40,583 bases of DNA from assembly GCA_947573605.1 (NCBI GenBank), contig CANPGM010000032.1, positions 1 through 40,583 on the forward strand, given 5' to 3'. Position numbers and translations under genes: made by a program. The notes beneath the pieces are model-generated. The model ran no database searches, was not told the origin of the DNA, and saw only the letters and a program-made list of their open reading frames with translations. Source of the DNA: an uncultured Roseburia sp. (GTDB lineage Bacteria; Bacillota; Clostridia; Lachnospirales; Lachnospiraceae). Below, piece after piece: positions 33,839 to 40,583 of this stretch; position 1 is the stretch's first letter, and each line of letters begins with the position of its first letter.

Positions 33839-35032
33839 CTAGCTGCGTACCAGCGCAACCGTTTCTCTTGCAATTGCAAGTTCTTCGTTCGTAGGAATTA
33901 CACAGACTTTTACTTTGGAATCCGCGGTGGAAATCAAGGTATCCTCTCCGCGCTTAGCGTTTCCTTCTTCGTCGACAGTGATTCCGAGGTACTCCAGATA
34001 ACCCAGTATTTTTGCTCTTACAAACGAAGTATTTTCTCCGATTCCGGCAGTAAATGCAATCGCATCAACGCCGTTCATCGCCGCCGCATAGGAACCGATA
34101 TATTTTGCCACGCGGTAGCAGAATACTTCAATCGCGTTTATCGCAAGCTCGTTTCCTTCCTCATAGGCGGCCTCTAAATCACGAAAATCGCTGGAAAGAC
34201 GGGATAAGCCCTGTACGCCCGATTTTTTATTGAGCACGTTCATCACGCCTTCGATATCAAGATTCTCTTTCTTTGCAAGATATTCCATAATCGCCGGATC
34301 GATATCGCCGGATCGCGTCCCCATTACAAGCCCCTCAAGCGGTGTAAGCCCCATAGAAGTATCGACGCACTTACCATTCATTACAGCGCTGATCGACGCT
34401 CCGTTGCCCAGGTGCGCAACAATGAGTTTGGATGCCTGATAATCGATTCCCAAAAATTCCGCCGTGCGCTTTGAAACAAAGCTGTGGCTGGTTCCGTGAA
34501 AGCCGTATCTTCTCACTTTATATTTTTCATAATATTCATACGGAAGGCCATAGAGAAATGCTTTCCTGGGCATTGTCTGATGAAAGGCCGTATCAAATAC
34601 GCCGACCATCGGAACATTCGGCATAAGCTCTTTACAGGCGTCTATTCCAATCAGGTTAGCCGGATTGTGAAGCGGCGCTAAATCATTGCATTCCTCGATT
34701 GCCTTTAATACTTCATCTGTCAATACGGTAGAAGAAGCGAATTTCTCCCCGCCGTGTACGACACGGTGGCCGACTGCGTCGATTTCCGCAAGACTTCCGA
34801 TTGCGCCTGTCTTTTCATTTACCAGCGCGTCAAGCACCATCTGAATAGCCTGCTTGTGCGTCGGCATTGCGGCTTCCGTAATCTCTTTGTCCAGACCCGT
34901 TTTCTGATATACCAATCTGCCGTCGATTCCGATTCGCTCGCAGAGCCCTTTCGCAAGCACTGCTTCACTCTCCGAATCAATCAGCTGATACTTTAAAGAG
35001 GAACTCCCACAGTTAATTACTAATACATTCAT
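33839..35032 (-). CDS. ackA: Acetate kinase
   Basis: A 397-residue enzyme that converts acetyl phosphate and ADP to acetate and ATP. It begins MNVLVINCGSSSLKYQLI, with MPTHKQAIQ, GHRVVHGGEKF, RRYGFHGTSHSFV and TAGIGENTSFVR. The start at 35032 is preferred because AGGAG is then 7 nt upstream; the frame to 35038 leaves no spacing. The usual partner gene pta is not beside it. Confidence 0.98.
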   Translation of the reverse strand: MNVLVINCGSSSLKYQLIDSESEAVLAKGLCERIGIDGRLVYQKTGLDKEITEAAMPTHKQAIQMVLDALVNEKTGAIGSLAEIDAVGHRVVHGGEKFASSTVLTDEVLKAIEECNDLAPLHNPANLIGIDACKELMPNVPMVGVFDTAFHQTMPRKAFLYGLPYEYYEKYKVRRYGFHGTSHSFVSKRTAEFLGIDYQASKLIVAHLGNGASISAVMNGKCVDTSMGLTPLEGLVMGTRSGDIDPAIMEYLAKKENLDIEGVMNVLNKKSGVQGLSRLSSDFRDLEAAYEEGNELAINAIEVFCYRVAKYIGSYAAAMNGVDAIAFTAGIGENTSFVRAKILGYLEYLGITVDEEGNAKRGEDTLISTADSKVKVCVIPTNEELAIARETVALVRS

Positions 35033-35103
35033 TTTCATTCTCCTTTTCCGCCAAAATATTGGAAGGTCCGCATCCGTTTTCGGACCCGATCTCTATCACT
35101 ATC

Positions 35104-35132
35104 AGTATACGCTTATCTCTCCCGGCAGACAA
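35104..35132 (-). promoter_or_regulatory. Promoter of ackA
   Basis: TTGTCT (35127-35132), 17-bp spacer, TATACT (35104-35109). A hairpin GGTCCG / CGGACC (35065-35086) lies in the leader. Nothing else is evident in the 230-bp gap. Confidence 0.72.
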
Positions 35133-35265
35133 GCCATTTTTTCCTGTTTTCCCATATGAGAAGCCCCTGTCAGGCTCTGCAATTGCGGCCTTGTTATTAT
35201 TAAAGAAACAGGGATCACAATTCCCGCCTGTCCGTTCCAATCCGCATCTTCTTTCGTCCGGATTG

Positions 35266-37239
35266 TTATGACGAAATTAACGTAAACTGATCTACCAGTT
35301 CTTTCAGGCTGGCGGCTTCGGCGGAAAGCTGCTCACTCGCAGCCGCGCCTTCTTCAGCAGTAGCGCTGTTGTTTTGTACAACGGCCGAGATCTGATTAAT
35401 ACCCTCGGAAACCTGTTCAACCGACTCTGACTGCTCGTTGGATATAATCGCAATATGGTCAATAGAATCAACTACAGACTTGATACTGCTTACGACTCCA
35501 AGCAGAACATCCGCCGTATTTTGGGCAATTTCGGTACCGCTATGTATTGCATCCGTAGAATTTGCTATCAGCTCTGACGTGTTTTTAGCCGCCTGCGCTG
35601 ACTTTCCGGCCAAATCCCGCACTTCCTCCGCAACAACGGCAAATCCTTTTCCTGCCTCTCCGGCCCGTGCCGCTTCTACTGCGGCATTCAGGGCAAGTAT
35701 ATTGGTCTGGAATGCAATATCGTCTATCGTTTTTAATATCTTTTCAATCTCCTCGGAACGGGCCTGAATCCTTTCCATAGCGTCTACCAGATTCTGCATC
35801 TTCTGGTTACACAGGATAACCTCTTCTCCGGCCTGATGCGTCTGACTCCTGACATCCAACGCACCCTGCGCCGTATTTTTCACTTCTTCGGAAATCATAC
35901 TGACCCTTGTCGCCAGTTCCTGTACCGAACCGGCCTGTTCTGTAGTACCCTGACTAAGCGTCTGCGCGCTGGACGATAATTGCGTGCTGGCGCTCGCCAC
36001 CTCTTTCGCGGCATGATTGACCTGATGTAAGGCATTGTTCAACTCCACTTTCATATTGCGCATGGAAAGCAAAATACTTTGAAAACTGCCGACATATACA
36101 TCCTCATGTTCCGTATGAACATTCAAATTCTTATTTGCCATCTCATTAAGCAAATAGCCGATATCGCTGATGACGATGCGCAGCCCCTCTACCAGCGTCT
36201 CGGTCGACCGGACAAGCACACCGGTTTCGTCCTTGCTGGTTATTCTGGGCATCGGCGTCTCCAAATCACCCTCCACAAGAAGCTTCATCCGATTTACGCA
36301 CGCTTTCATTGGTCTGCCGATATTGATGGCAAGCGTCAGGGCGACAACTACGGAAATCAGTATGGAGCCAATAATCACCGCGATATTAATCACCATTGCG
36401 TCCCTCGTAGAAGCCAGGTAGTTGATCTGCGGCGCAGTCACTGCGATACTCCAACCGTCTGTTTCCAGTACGGGCGCGTAGGCTGCAAACATCTTGTCCT
36501 CTCCGTTCGTATAGCTTCCGAACCCGTTTTTCCCCTGACGCATCTGTGTATGAATCGCCGCAAGTTCCTGCAGGGAGGAATCGCTCTGTGCTTCCGCTTC
36601 TATATTTTGAACCGTGATTGTGTCAAGCGTAATGTCGGCAATCGTATCGCCGGACTTATTAATCATGTAAGCTCTGCTGTTTTGCCCAATTTGAATCGCC
36701 GAAACAATGTCGTTCAAAAAAGTTTCTTGCGGAACAAAATAAACAACGCCGATTATAGACTTTCCATAATCCCCCTCGGCATACAGAGGCGCCGCCACCA
36801 TAATAGACAGTTCGCCCGTAATTTTGCTGATCAACGGCTCCGATACATAGATATTCCCCTGCATAGCCTGGCGTACATACTCACGGTCGGAATAATCATT
36901 TCCGTCAAAAATACTGATCCCGTCCGCGCCTACGATATTTCCTCTCTTGAACCCGTGCATGGAAACGCGTCCGTCAATGATCGCCTTTTTTTCTTCTACC
37001 GGCACCTCCGGATCAGACAACTGCGGAATACAACCTACCTCCATCACAACATTCTTATATACCTCCAGCTCCTGCTGCGCGCGTCCCGCCGCCAGGACTG
37101 CCGTCTCACTCATCATCTGCTCTACAGTGGACATGGTGTTGTTGTAGTTTAGTGCGATGCTTGAAGTTCCCGACGCGATCAATCCGATCAAAACGGTCAG
37201 TATAAGACTTACAGTGATTTTGGTCCGAATGCTTTTCAT
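35266..37239 (-). CDS. Methyl-accepting chemotaxis protein with dCache-type sensor
   Basis: A 657-residue transmembrane receptor. TM1 is at residues 8-28, followed by an extracellular double-Cache-like sensor (about 35-285, with [20 protein letters not shown] and [12 protein letters not shown]), TM2 (about 288-312), HAMP ([20 protein letters not shown]) and a long helical signalling domain with the hairpin tip [20 protein letters not shown] and [20 protein letters not shown]. The ligand is unknown. AGGAGG lies 10 nt before the ATG, and an ATGAAATGA overlaps the start. It is divergent from tmcAL. The cell therefore probably has a chemosensory system. Confidence 0.96.
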   Translation of the reverse strand: MKSIRTKITVSLILTVLIGLIASGTSSIALNYNNTMSTVEQMMSETAVLAAGRAQQELEVYKNVVMEVGCIPQLSDPEVPVEEKKAIIDGRVSMHGFKRGNIVGADGISIFDGNDYSDREYVRQAMQGNIYVSEPLISKITGELSIMVAAPLYAEGDYGKSIIGVVYFVPQETFLNDIVSAIQIGQNSRAYMINKSGDTIADITLDTITVQNIEAEAQSDSSLQELAAIHTQMRQGKNGFGSYTNGEDKMFAAYAPVLETDGWSIAVTAPQINYLASTRDAMVINIAVIIGSILISVVVALTLAINIGRPMKACVNRMKLLVEGDLETPMPRITSKDETGVLVRSTETLVEGLRIVISDIGYLLNEMANKNLNVHTEHEDVYVGSFQSILLSMRNMKVELNNALHQVNHAAKEVASASTQLSSSAQTLSQGTTEQAGSVQELATRVSMISEEVKNTAQGALDVRSQTHQAGEEVILCNQKMQNLVDAMERIQARSEEIEKILKTIDDIAFQTNILALNAAVEAARAGEAGKGFAVVAEEVRDLAGKSAQAAKNTSELIANSTDAIHSGTEIAQNTADVLLGVVSSIKSVVDSIDHIAIISNEQSESVEQVSEGINQISAVVQNNSATAEEGAAASEQLSAEAASLKELVDQFTLISS

Positions 37240-37311
37240 TTCATAGTTACCTCCTGTATAAAATATGAGATTTTCAGGTTACTAAAAACCGTTCCTGTTA
37301 CTATTACAATT

Positions 37312-37341
37312 ATTATAAAAGTTGCAATTCCTGCTTGTCAA
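37312..37341 (-). promoter_or_regulatory. Promoter of the chemotaxis receptor gene
   Basis: TTGACA (37336-37341), 18-bp spacer, TATAAT (37312-37317), consensus boxes. About 70 bp before the start codon. Confidence 0.85.
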
Positions 37342-37397
37342 CTATTATCTGGTCGTCCTTTTTGCTAAGAAAACGGATTTTAAAACGTTTCACACAA

Positions 37398-37426
37398 TTG
37401 ACACCGGTAATGCCAAAAGCTACAAT
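37398..37426 (+). promoter_or_regulatory. Promoter of tmcAL
   Basis: TTGACA (37398-37403), 17-bp spacer, TACAAT (37421-37426) on the plus strand. It is divergent from and close to the receptor promoter. Confidence 0.82.
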
Positions 37427-37532
37427 AGCTCATATATGTCTCTGAACAAAATTTTTCGTTCTGCATGGCAGAATAACTATGCGTTACAGAAACTAATTTA
37501 CGGGCATGCTAAATGAAAAAGGGAAAAGCGGT

Positions 37533-38954
37533 ATGAAAAACATAGGTATTATTGCGGAATACAATCCGTTTCACAATGGACACGCATATCAGATTGAAAA
37601 AATACGAAATGAAACAAAAGCCGATCACATTGTGATTGCAATGAGCGGAGATTTCGTTCAGCGCGGGGCGCCTGCCGTCATAAACAAATATGCAAGAACC
37701 CGGATGGCGCTTTCCTGCGGAGCGGATCTCGTCCTTGAACTTCCCGCCTTATGGGCATGCGCGTCTGCCGAACGCTTTGCGGCGGCAGGCTGTCTGTTAT
37801 TTGATAAAACAGGATGCGTCGACGGCCTTTGCTTCGGTACGGAAGCCGATGATATCACGCTTCTTTCCGAGGCGGCGGAACTTCTTTCCGACGAGCCGGA
37901 ACGTTTTTCAAAGTATCTTACAAAAGCTATGAAAAAGGGGCTTTCCTATCCTGCGGCACGGGAAGCGGCTCTGCAAAAAAGCCTCTCCAATCAATCGTTT
38001 GGAGCAGGTGAAAAAGAGTCGTCCGCCAAAGCAAAAAATCCGGATATCCGCTGCTCTGGACTGCCCGAACATACCCTTAACGAGTTGTTAGGCTCTCCTA
38101 ACAATATCCTCGCAATCGAATATCTCAAGGCGATCAGGAAGCTGCGGCTGCCCCTCACTCCTTTTCCTCTGAAACGGAACGGCGCAGACTATCATAACGG
38201 CGACATCTGTGCAAAAAACGCCTCGGCGACCGCTATTCGCGCACTCCTTACCAATACGGATTCCGATTTTTTTACGGCGGAACGGATGAATCTCCCGACT
38301 ACGGAAAAAACTGCCGGCTGTACGATCCAAACACTGGCTGCCACGGATTTGGAACGCGTCATGCCGCCTGCTGCCGTTTCCGTTTTAAGGGAGTACCTCT
38401 CCGAATCTCCCCTTCTTAGGGAAGACGATTTTTCTTCCGTACTGGGTTATCTTCTGCATTTGTATGCCGCTGACCCTAAGGGCCCGGAAAATCCGCTTTC
38501 CACATTCGGAGATTCCAACGCAGCAATCGCCAACCGGATAATAAAACACAGATATCAATTTGAGACCTTTTCACAGTTTTGTGAATTATGTAAAAGCAGA
38601 AACATTACTTATACGCGGATCAGCCGGATTCTGCTCCATACCATTCTTAATATTACTAATGACGATTATAAAAACGGAGAAGCCCTGGACTGTATTCCGT
38701 ACCTCCGCATCCTCGGCTTTCGAAAAAAATCCGCGCCTCTTTTAACAGAGCTGAAGCGCACGGCTAAAGTTCCCATTATTTCAAAGCCGGCGGACGCCTC
38801 CCGCATTCTGGGGAAAGAAGCATTCCGGATGTTTGAACGCGATGTTTTTGCTGCGGAACTGTATGAACGGACAAAATTTGAAAAACGCTCTCGTATACCG
38901 TCGCATCCATGCGCTATGCAAAGCGAATATGCAATGGGAATCGTGATGGTATGA
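37533..38954 (+). CDS. tmcAL: tRNA(Met) cytidine acetate ligase TmcAL (YlbM)
   Basis: A 473-residue nucleotidyltransferase-like enzyme that, in B. subtilis, uses acetate and ATP to acetylate the wobble cytidine of elongator tRNA(Met). The motif GIIAEYNPFHNGHAYQIEKI with HNGH is at residues 4-23, and MSGDFVQRGAPAVINKYART follows. It is longer than the B. subtilis protein (about 415), with a Lys/Ser-rich insertion near residues 155-180. The start ATG 37533 is chosen because AAGGG precedes it and homology begins there. Nearness to ackA is notable because both use acetate. Confidence 0.93.
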   Translation: MKNIGIIAEYNPFHNGHAYQIEKIRNETKADHIVIAMSGDFVQRGAPAVINKYARTRMALSCGADLVLELPALWACASAERFAAAGCLLFDKTGCVDGLCFGTEADDITLLSEAAELLSDEPERFSKYLTKAMKKGLSYPAAREAALQKSLSNQSFGAGEKESSAKAKNPDIRCSGLPEHTLNELLGSPNNILAIEYLKAIRKLRLPLTPFPLKRNGADYHNGDICAKNASATAIRALLTNTDSDFFTAERMNLPTTEKTAGCTIQTLAATDLERVMPPAAVSVLREYLSESPLLREDDFSSVLGYLLHLYAADPKGPENPLSTFGDSNAAIANRIIKHRYQFETFSQFCELCKSRNITYTRISRILLHTILNITNDDYKNGEALDCIPYLRILGFRKKSAPLLTELKRTAKVPIISKPADASRILGKEAFRMFERDVFAAELYERTKFEKRSRIPSHPCAMQSEYAMGIVMV

Positions 38955-38964
38955 AGCTGCAAAA

Positions 38965-39002
38965 GCGGCACATTGCAAATGTGCTGCATTTACGGCGCCG
39001 TA
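38965..39002 (-). terminator. Convergent terminator region between tmcAL and the YibE/F gene
   Basis: GCGGCACATT / AATGTGCTGC with a 3-nt loop (38965-38987), followed by TTTT on the minus strand. A 12-bp palindrome TACGGCGCCGTA is at 38991-39002. Confidence 0.6.
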
Positions 39003-39041
39003 TCCTGAAAGCAATCCGTTTTTCAGATTTTCCCGTAGTAT

Positions 39042-40241
39042 CTATTTTTTCCCGTAAACAGCAGCGGCAATGAATGCGACAAGCGGCACGGTACAGATAA
39101 TCCCGATGCTCCCCGCAATACTCCTGATTACCTCAATTGCAATAAAATCTGTGTTCAAAAGCTGCTGAATCCCTACTCCGTATGAATATATCATCAGCAT
39201 CATGTTAAAGGAATTTCCGACAAAGGCCAGAATCAGCGTGTTCGACATCGTTCCCATCGCGTCTCTGCCGATATTCATGCCCGAACGAAACAGCTCCCGC
39301 ATTCCCATTCCCGGATTCACTTCATGAAGCTCCGCTACCGCAGAAGTAATACTCATTGCCACATCCATTACCGCTCCCATACATGCAATGAGAATCCCGC
39401 ACAAAAACAGATTTTTTACCTTCAGCTCTGTCGTGCTGGTAATTAAAAGCAGCGTTTCCGCCTCTTCCATCTGAAACGTGGTAACGGACATTGCTGCCTG
39501 AGCCGCTACCGCAAATAAAGCTCCTGAAAGAACGCCGCAGATACTGCCCAAAGATGCGACAACCGTCTTTATTTTGATTCCGTCTATCAGGAAAAAGCTG
39601 ACAAAATTACACAGCAAAATCAGAAATACCGTAACTCCCAGCGCAGAATAACCCTTTAATGACAGCGGCAGCAGAATCCAGACCATACAAACCACCGTAA
39701 AAATCAAACCTGCCGCCGATTTTACTCCTTTTCTGCCTCCGATTACGGCCAGCAGGATAAAAAAAGCCAGTACACAACCGATGATCTGCGGCACCCGGTA
39801 ATAATTATAGACGGAAACCTGGTATTCGCCTTCCCCTGTCGTATCGGTCCGAATCGAAACTTTGTCTCCTTCCAAAACTCTTACATTATACAATGCGCTA
39901 AAGTAATTTGTTACGCGCACGACATCGCCTTTATATCTACCGGTCAGGATCTCAACTTCCAAATCCATACTGCCACGCCAGATTCCCTCCGTCGTTTCGT
40001 CAATCGTTTTTTTGTCCTCAATAATTCGCCGCACCCTGCCGACCTCATAATCGCTCCCTGCCGTATTGCTGCTTCGATATACGGGTCTGTCGTAATTTGC
40101 AAAATAGATCACCGCAAGAAAAACGGCGGCAGCCAGTGCAAAAAGCACCAGGCTGCCAGCCGCTTTCTTCGGTGTCATGCCGCTTTCCGGCCTTCCCGCC
40201 GGATGATTTCCTTTTCCTGTACCGTTACGTCTCAAGCTCAT
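39042..40241 (-). CDS. YibE/F family membrane protein
   Basis: A 399-residue protein with one membrane segment near residues 28-48, an extracellular beta-rich domain (about 50-150, VEILTGRYKGDVVRVTNYFS), and about seven more membrane segments. GRKGVKSAAGLIFTVVCMVW and MGAVMDVAMSITSAVAELHE are family hallmarks. The function of YibE/F is not established. The ATG at 40241 follows a GGTGG site. It lies 26 bp after a surface protein gene and may be read with it. Confidence 0.92.
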   Translation of the reverse strand: MSLRRNGTGKGNHPAGRPESGMTPKKAAGSLVLFALAAAVFLAVIYFANYDRPVYRSSNTAGSDYEVGRVRRIIEDKKTIDETTEGIWRGSMDLEVEILTGRYKGDVVRVTNYFSALYNVRVLEGDKVSIRTDTTGEGEYQVSVYNYYRVPQIIGCVLAFFILLAVIGGRKGVKSAAGLIFTVVCMVWILLPLSLKGYSALGVTVFLILLCNFVSFFLIDGIKIKTVVASLGSICGVLSGALFAVAAQAAMSVTTFQMEEAETLLLITSTTELKVKNLFLCGILIACMGAVMDVAMSITSAVAELHEVNPGMGMRELFRSGMNIGRDAMGTMSNTLILAFVGNSFNMMLMIYSYGVGIQQLLNTDFIAIEVIRSIAGSIGIICTVPLVAFIAAAVYGKK

Positions 40242-40267
40242 TCCACCATCACCTGTATTACAAATCC

Positions 40268-40583
40268 TTAATGCATCATTTTATGACGAACTTCGTATGT
40301 CACAACCAGGAGTCCGGCAAACATCAGCAGTATCAGACCTGCAAGCGGCGTCTGATCCCCGGTTTTCGGGGCCGTCGTTACGGAAGATACCGGATTTTTT
40401 ATCACCGAACCCTGCGTAACGTTTCCGTTATTGCCGCCGTTTCCGTTATTCCCGTTGCTGCCGTTATTGCCGTTGTTGTCGCCGCTGGTATTGTTGTCGT
40501 CCTTGTTATCGTCGTCTTTGTCGTGCAGCCGGGTGAAAAAGTGCCGATAGAAGGAGTTGTCGTAAGCGGATCTTACACACTCA
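40268..40583 (-). CDS. C-terminus of a sortase-anchored surface protein (cut by window edge)
   Basis: The last 104 residues of a protein that begins beyond the right edge. An Asp/Lys then Asn/Gly-rich linker (DKDDDNKDDNNTSGDNN, then GNNGSNGNNGNGGNN) precedes the sorting-type motif APKTGD, a hydrophobic segment (TPLAGLILLMFAGLLVVTYE) and a basic tail RHKMMH. This is the typical cell-wall anchoring layout with a non-canonical LPXTG. The body of the protein is not visible, so its role is unknown. Confidence 0.75.
   Translation of the reverse strand, partial: ECVRSAYDNSFYRHFFTRLHDKDDDNKDDNNTSGDNNGNNGSNGNNGNGGNNGNVTQGSVIKNPVSSVTTAPKTGDQTPLAGLILLMFAGLLVVTYEVRHKMMH

Noticed and set aside
35233-35265. 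Terminator after the chemoreceptor gene
   Set aside because: CAATCCG/CGGATTG can pair, but the loop is long and no T-run follows.
36079-37152. 357-codon plus-strand frame
   Set aside because: It is the antisense of the chemoreceptor gene, whose domains and motifs are complete.

Overview
The window looks like a chromosomal segment of a member of the Clostridia, most likely a Lachnospiraceae relative. The evidence is the conserved Bacillota block tmcAL / ackA / yceD-rpmF / plsX-acpP / rnc-smc-ftsY / ylxM-ffh-rpsP-khpA-rimM-trmD-rplS-lepB-rbgA-rnhB-ylqG-ylqH-yraN, AGGAGG-type ribosome binding sites, sigma-A-like promoters and U-tract terminators. Almost everything is on the minus strand, so transcription runs from high to low coordinates. 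Species was not determined.

Layout in the direction of transcription. At the right edge lie the C-terminus of a sortase-anchored surface protein and a YibE/F membrane protein (about 40.6-39.0 kb). Then come tmcAL (plus strand), a divergent methyl-accepting chemotaxis protein, and ackA (39-33.8 kb). A carbohydrate block follows: MATE and GH13 genes on the plus strand, a divergent AraC regulator and a YunG-like gene (33.8-29.2 kb). It sits between ackA and yceD, which are close together in many Clostridia, and pta is not in the window. The core block then runs with several promoters and terminators: yceD-rpmF, a DUF624 gene, plsX-acpP, rnc-smc-ftsY-ilvA-apt (29-18.7 kb), and ylxM-ffh-rpsP-khpA-rimM-X-trmD-R/M-rplS, followed by lepB-rbgA-rnhB-ylqG-ylqH-yraN-pgeF (17.6-4.0 kb). 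The left end holds a GntR(YtrA-type)/ABC ATPase/ABC permease operon and the start of a DUF512 radical SAM protein.

The genes supply ribosome assembly and tRNA modification, SRP targeting and signal peptidase, chromosome condensation, phospholipid and acyl carrier synthesis, and acetate/ATP formation. Accessory insertions interrupt this block: a frameshifted IS256-type transposase remnant with a small DUF6440 gene between apt and ylxM, an uncharacterised two-helix membrane protein between rimM and trmD, and a single-chain nuclease-methylase-specificity protein between trmD and rplS.

The most unusual non-coding structure is a tandem array of three roughly 150-bp units (3600-4021). Each has nested inverted repeats, and the third copy has diverged in both arms of its main hairpin while keeping the pairing. 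Three leaders also deserve attention: the rplS leader can pair with its own Shine-Dalgarno, the yceD-rpmF leader carries competing hairpins, and the GntR operon carries a YtrA-like operator next to a TTG start.
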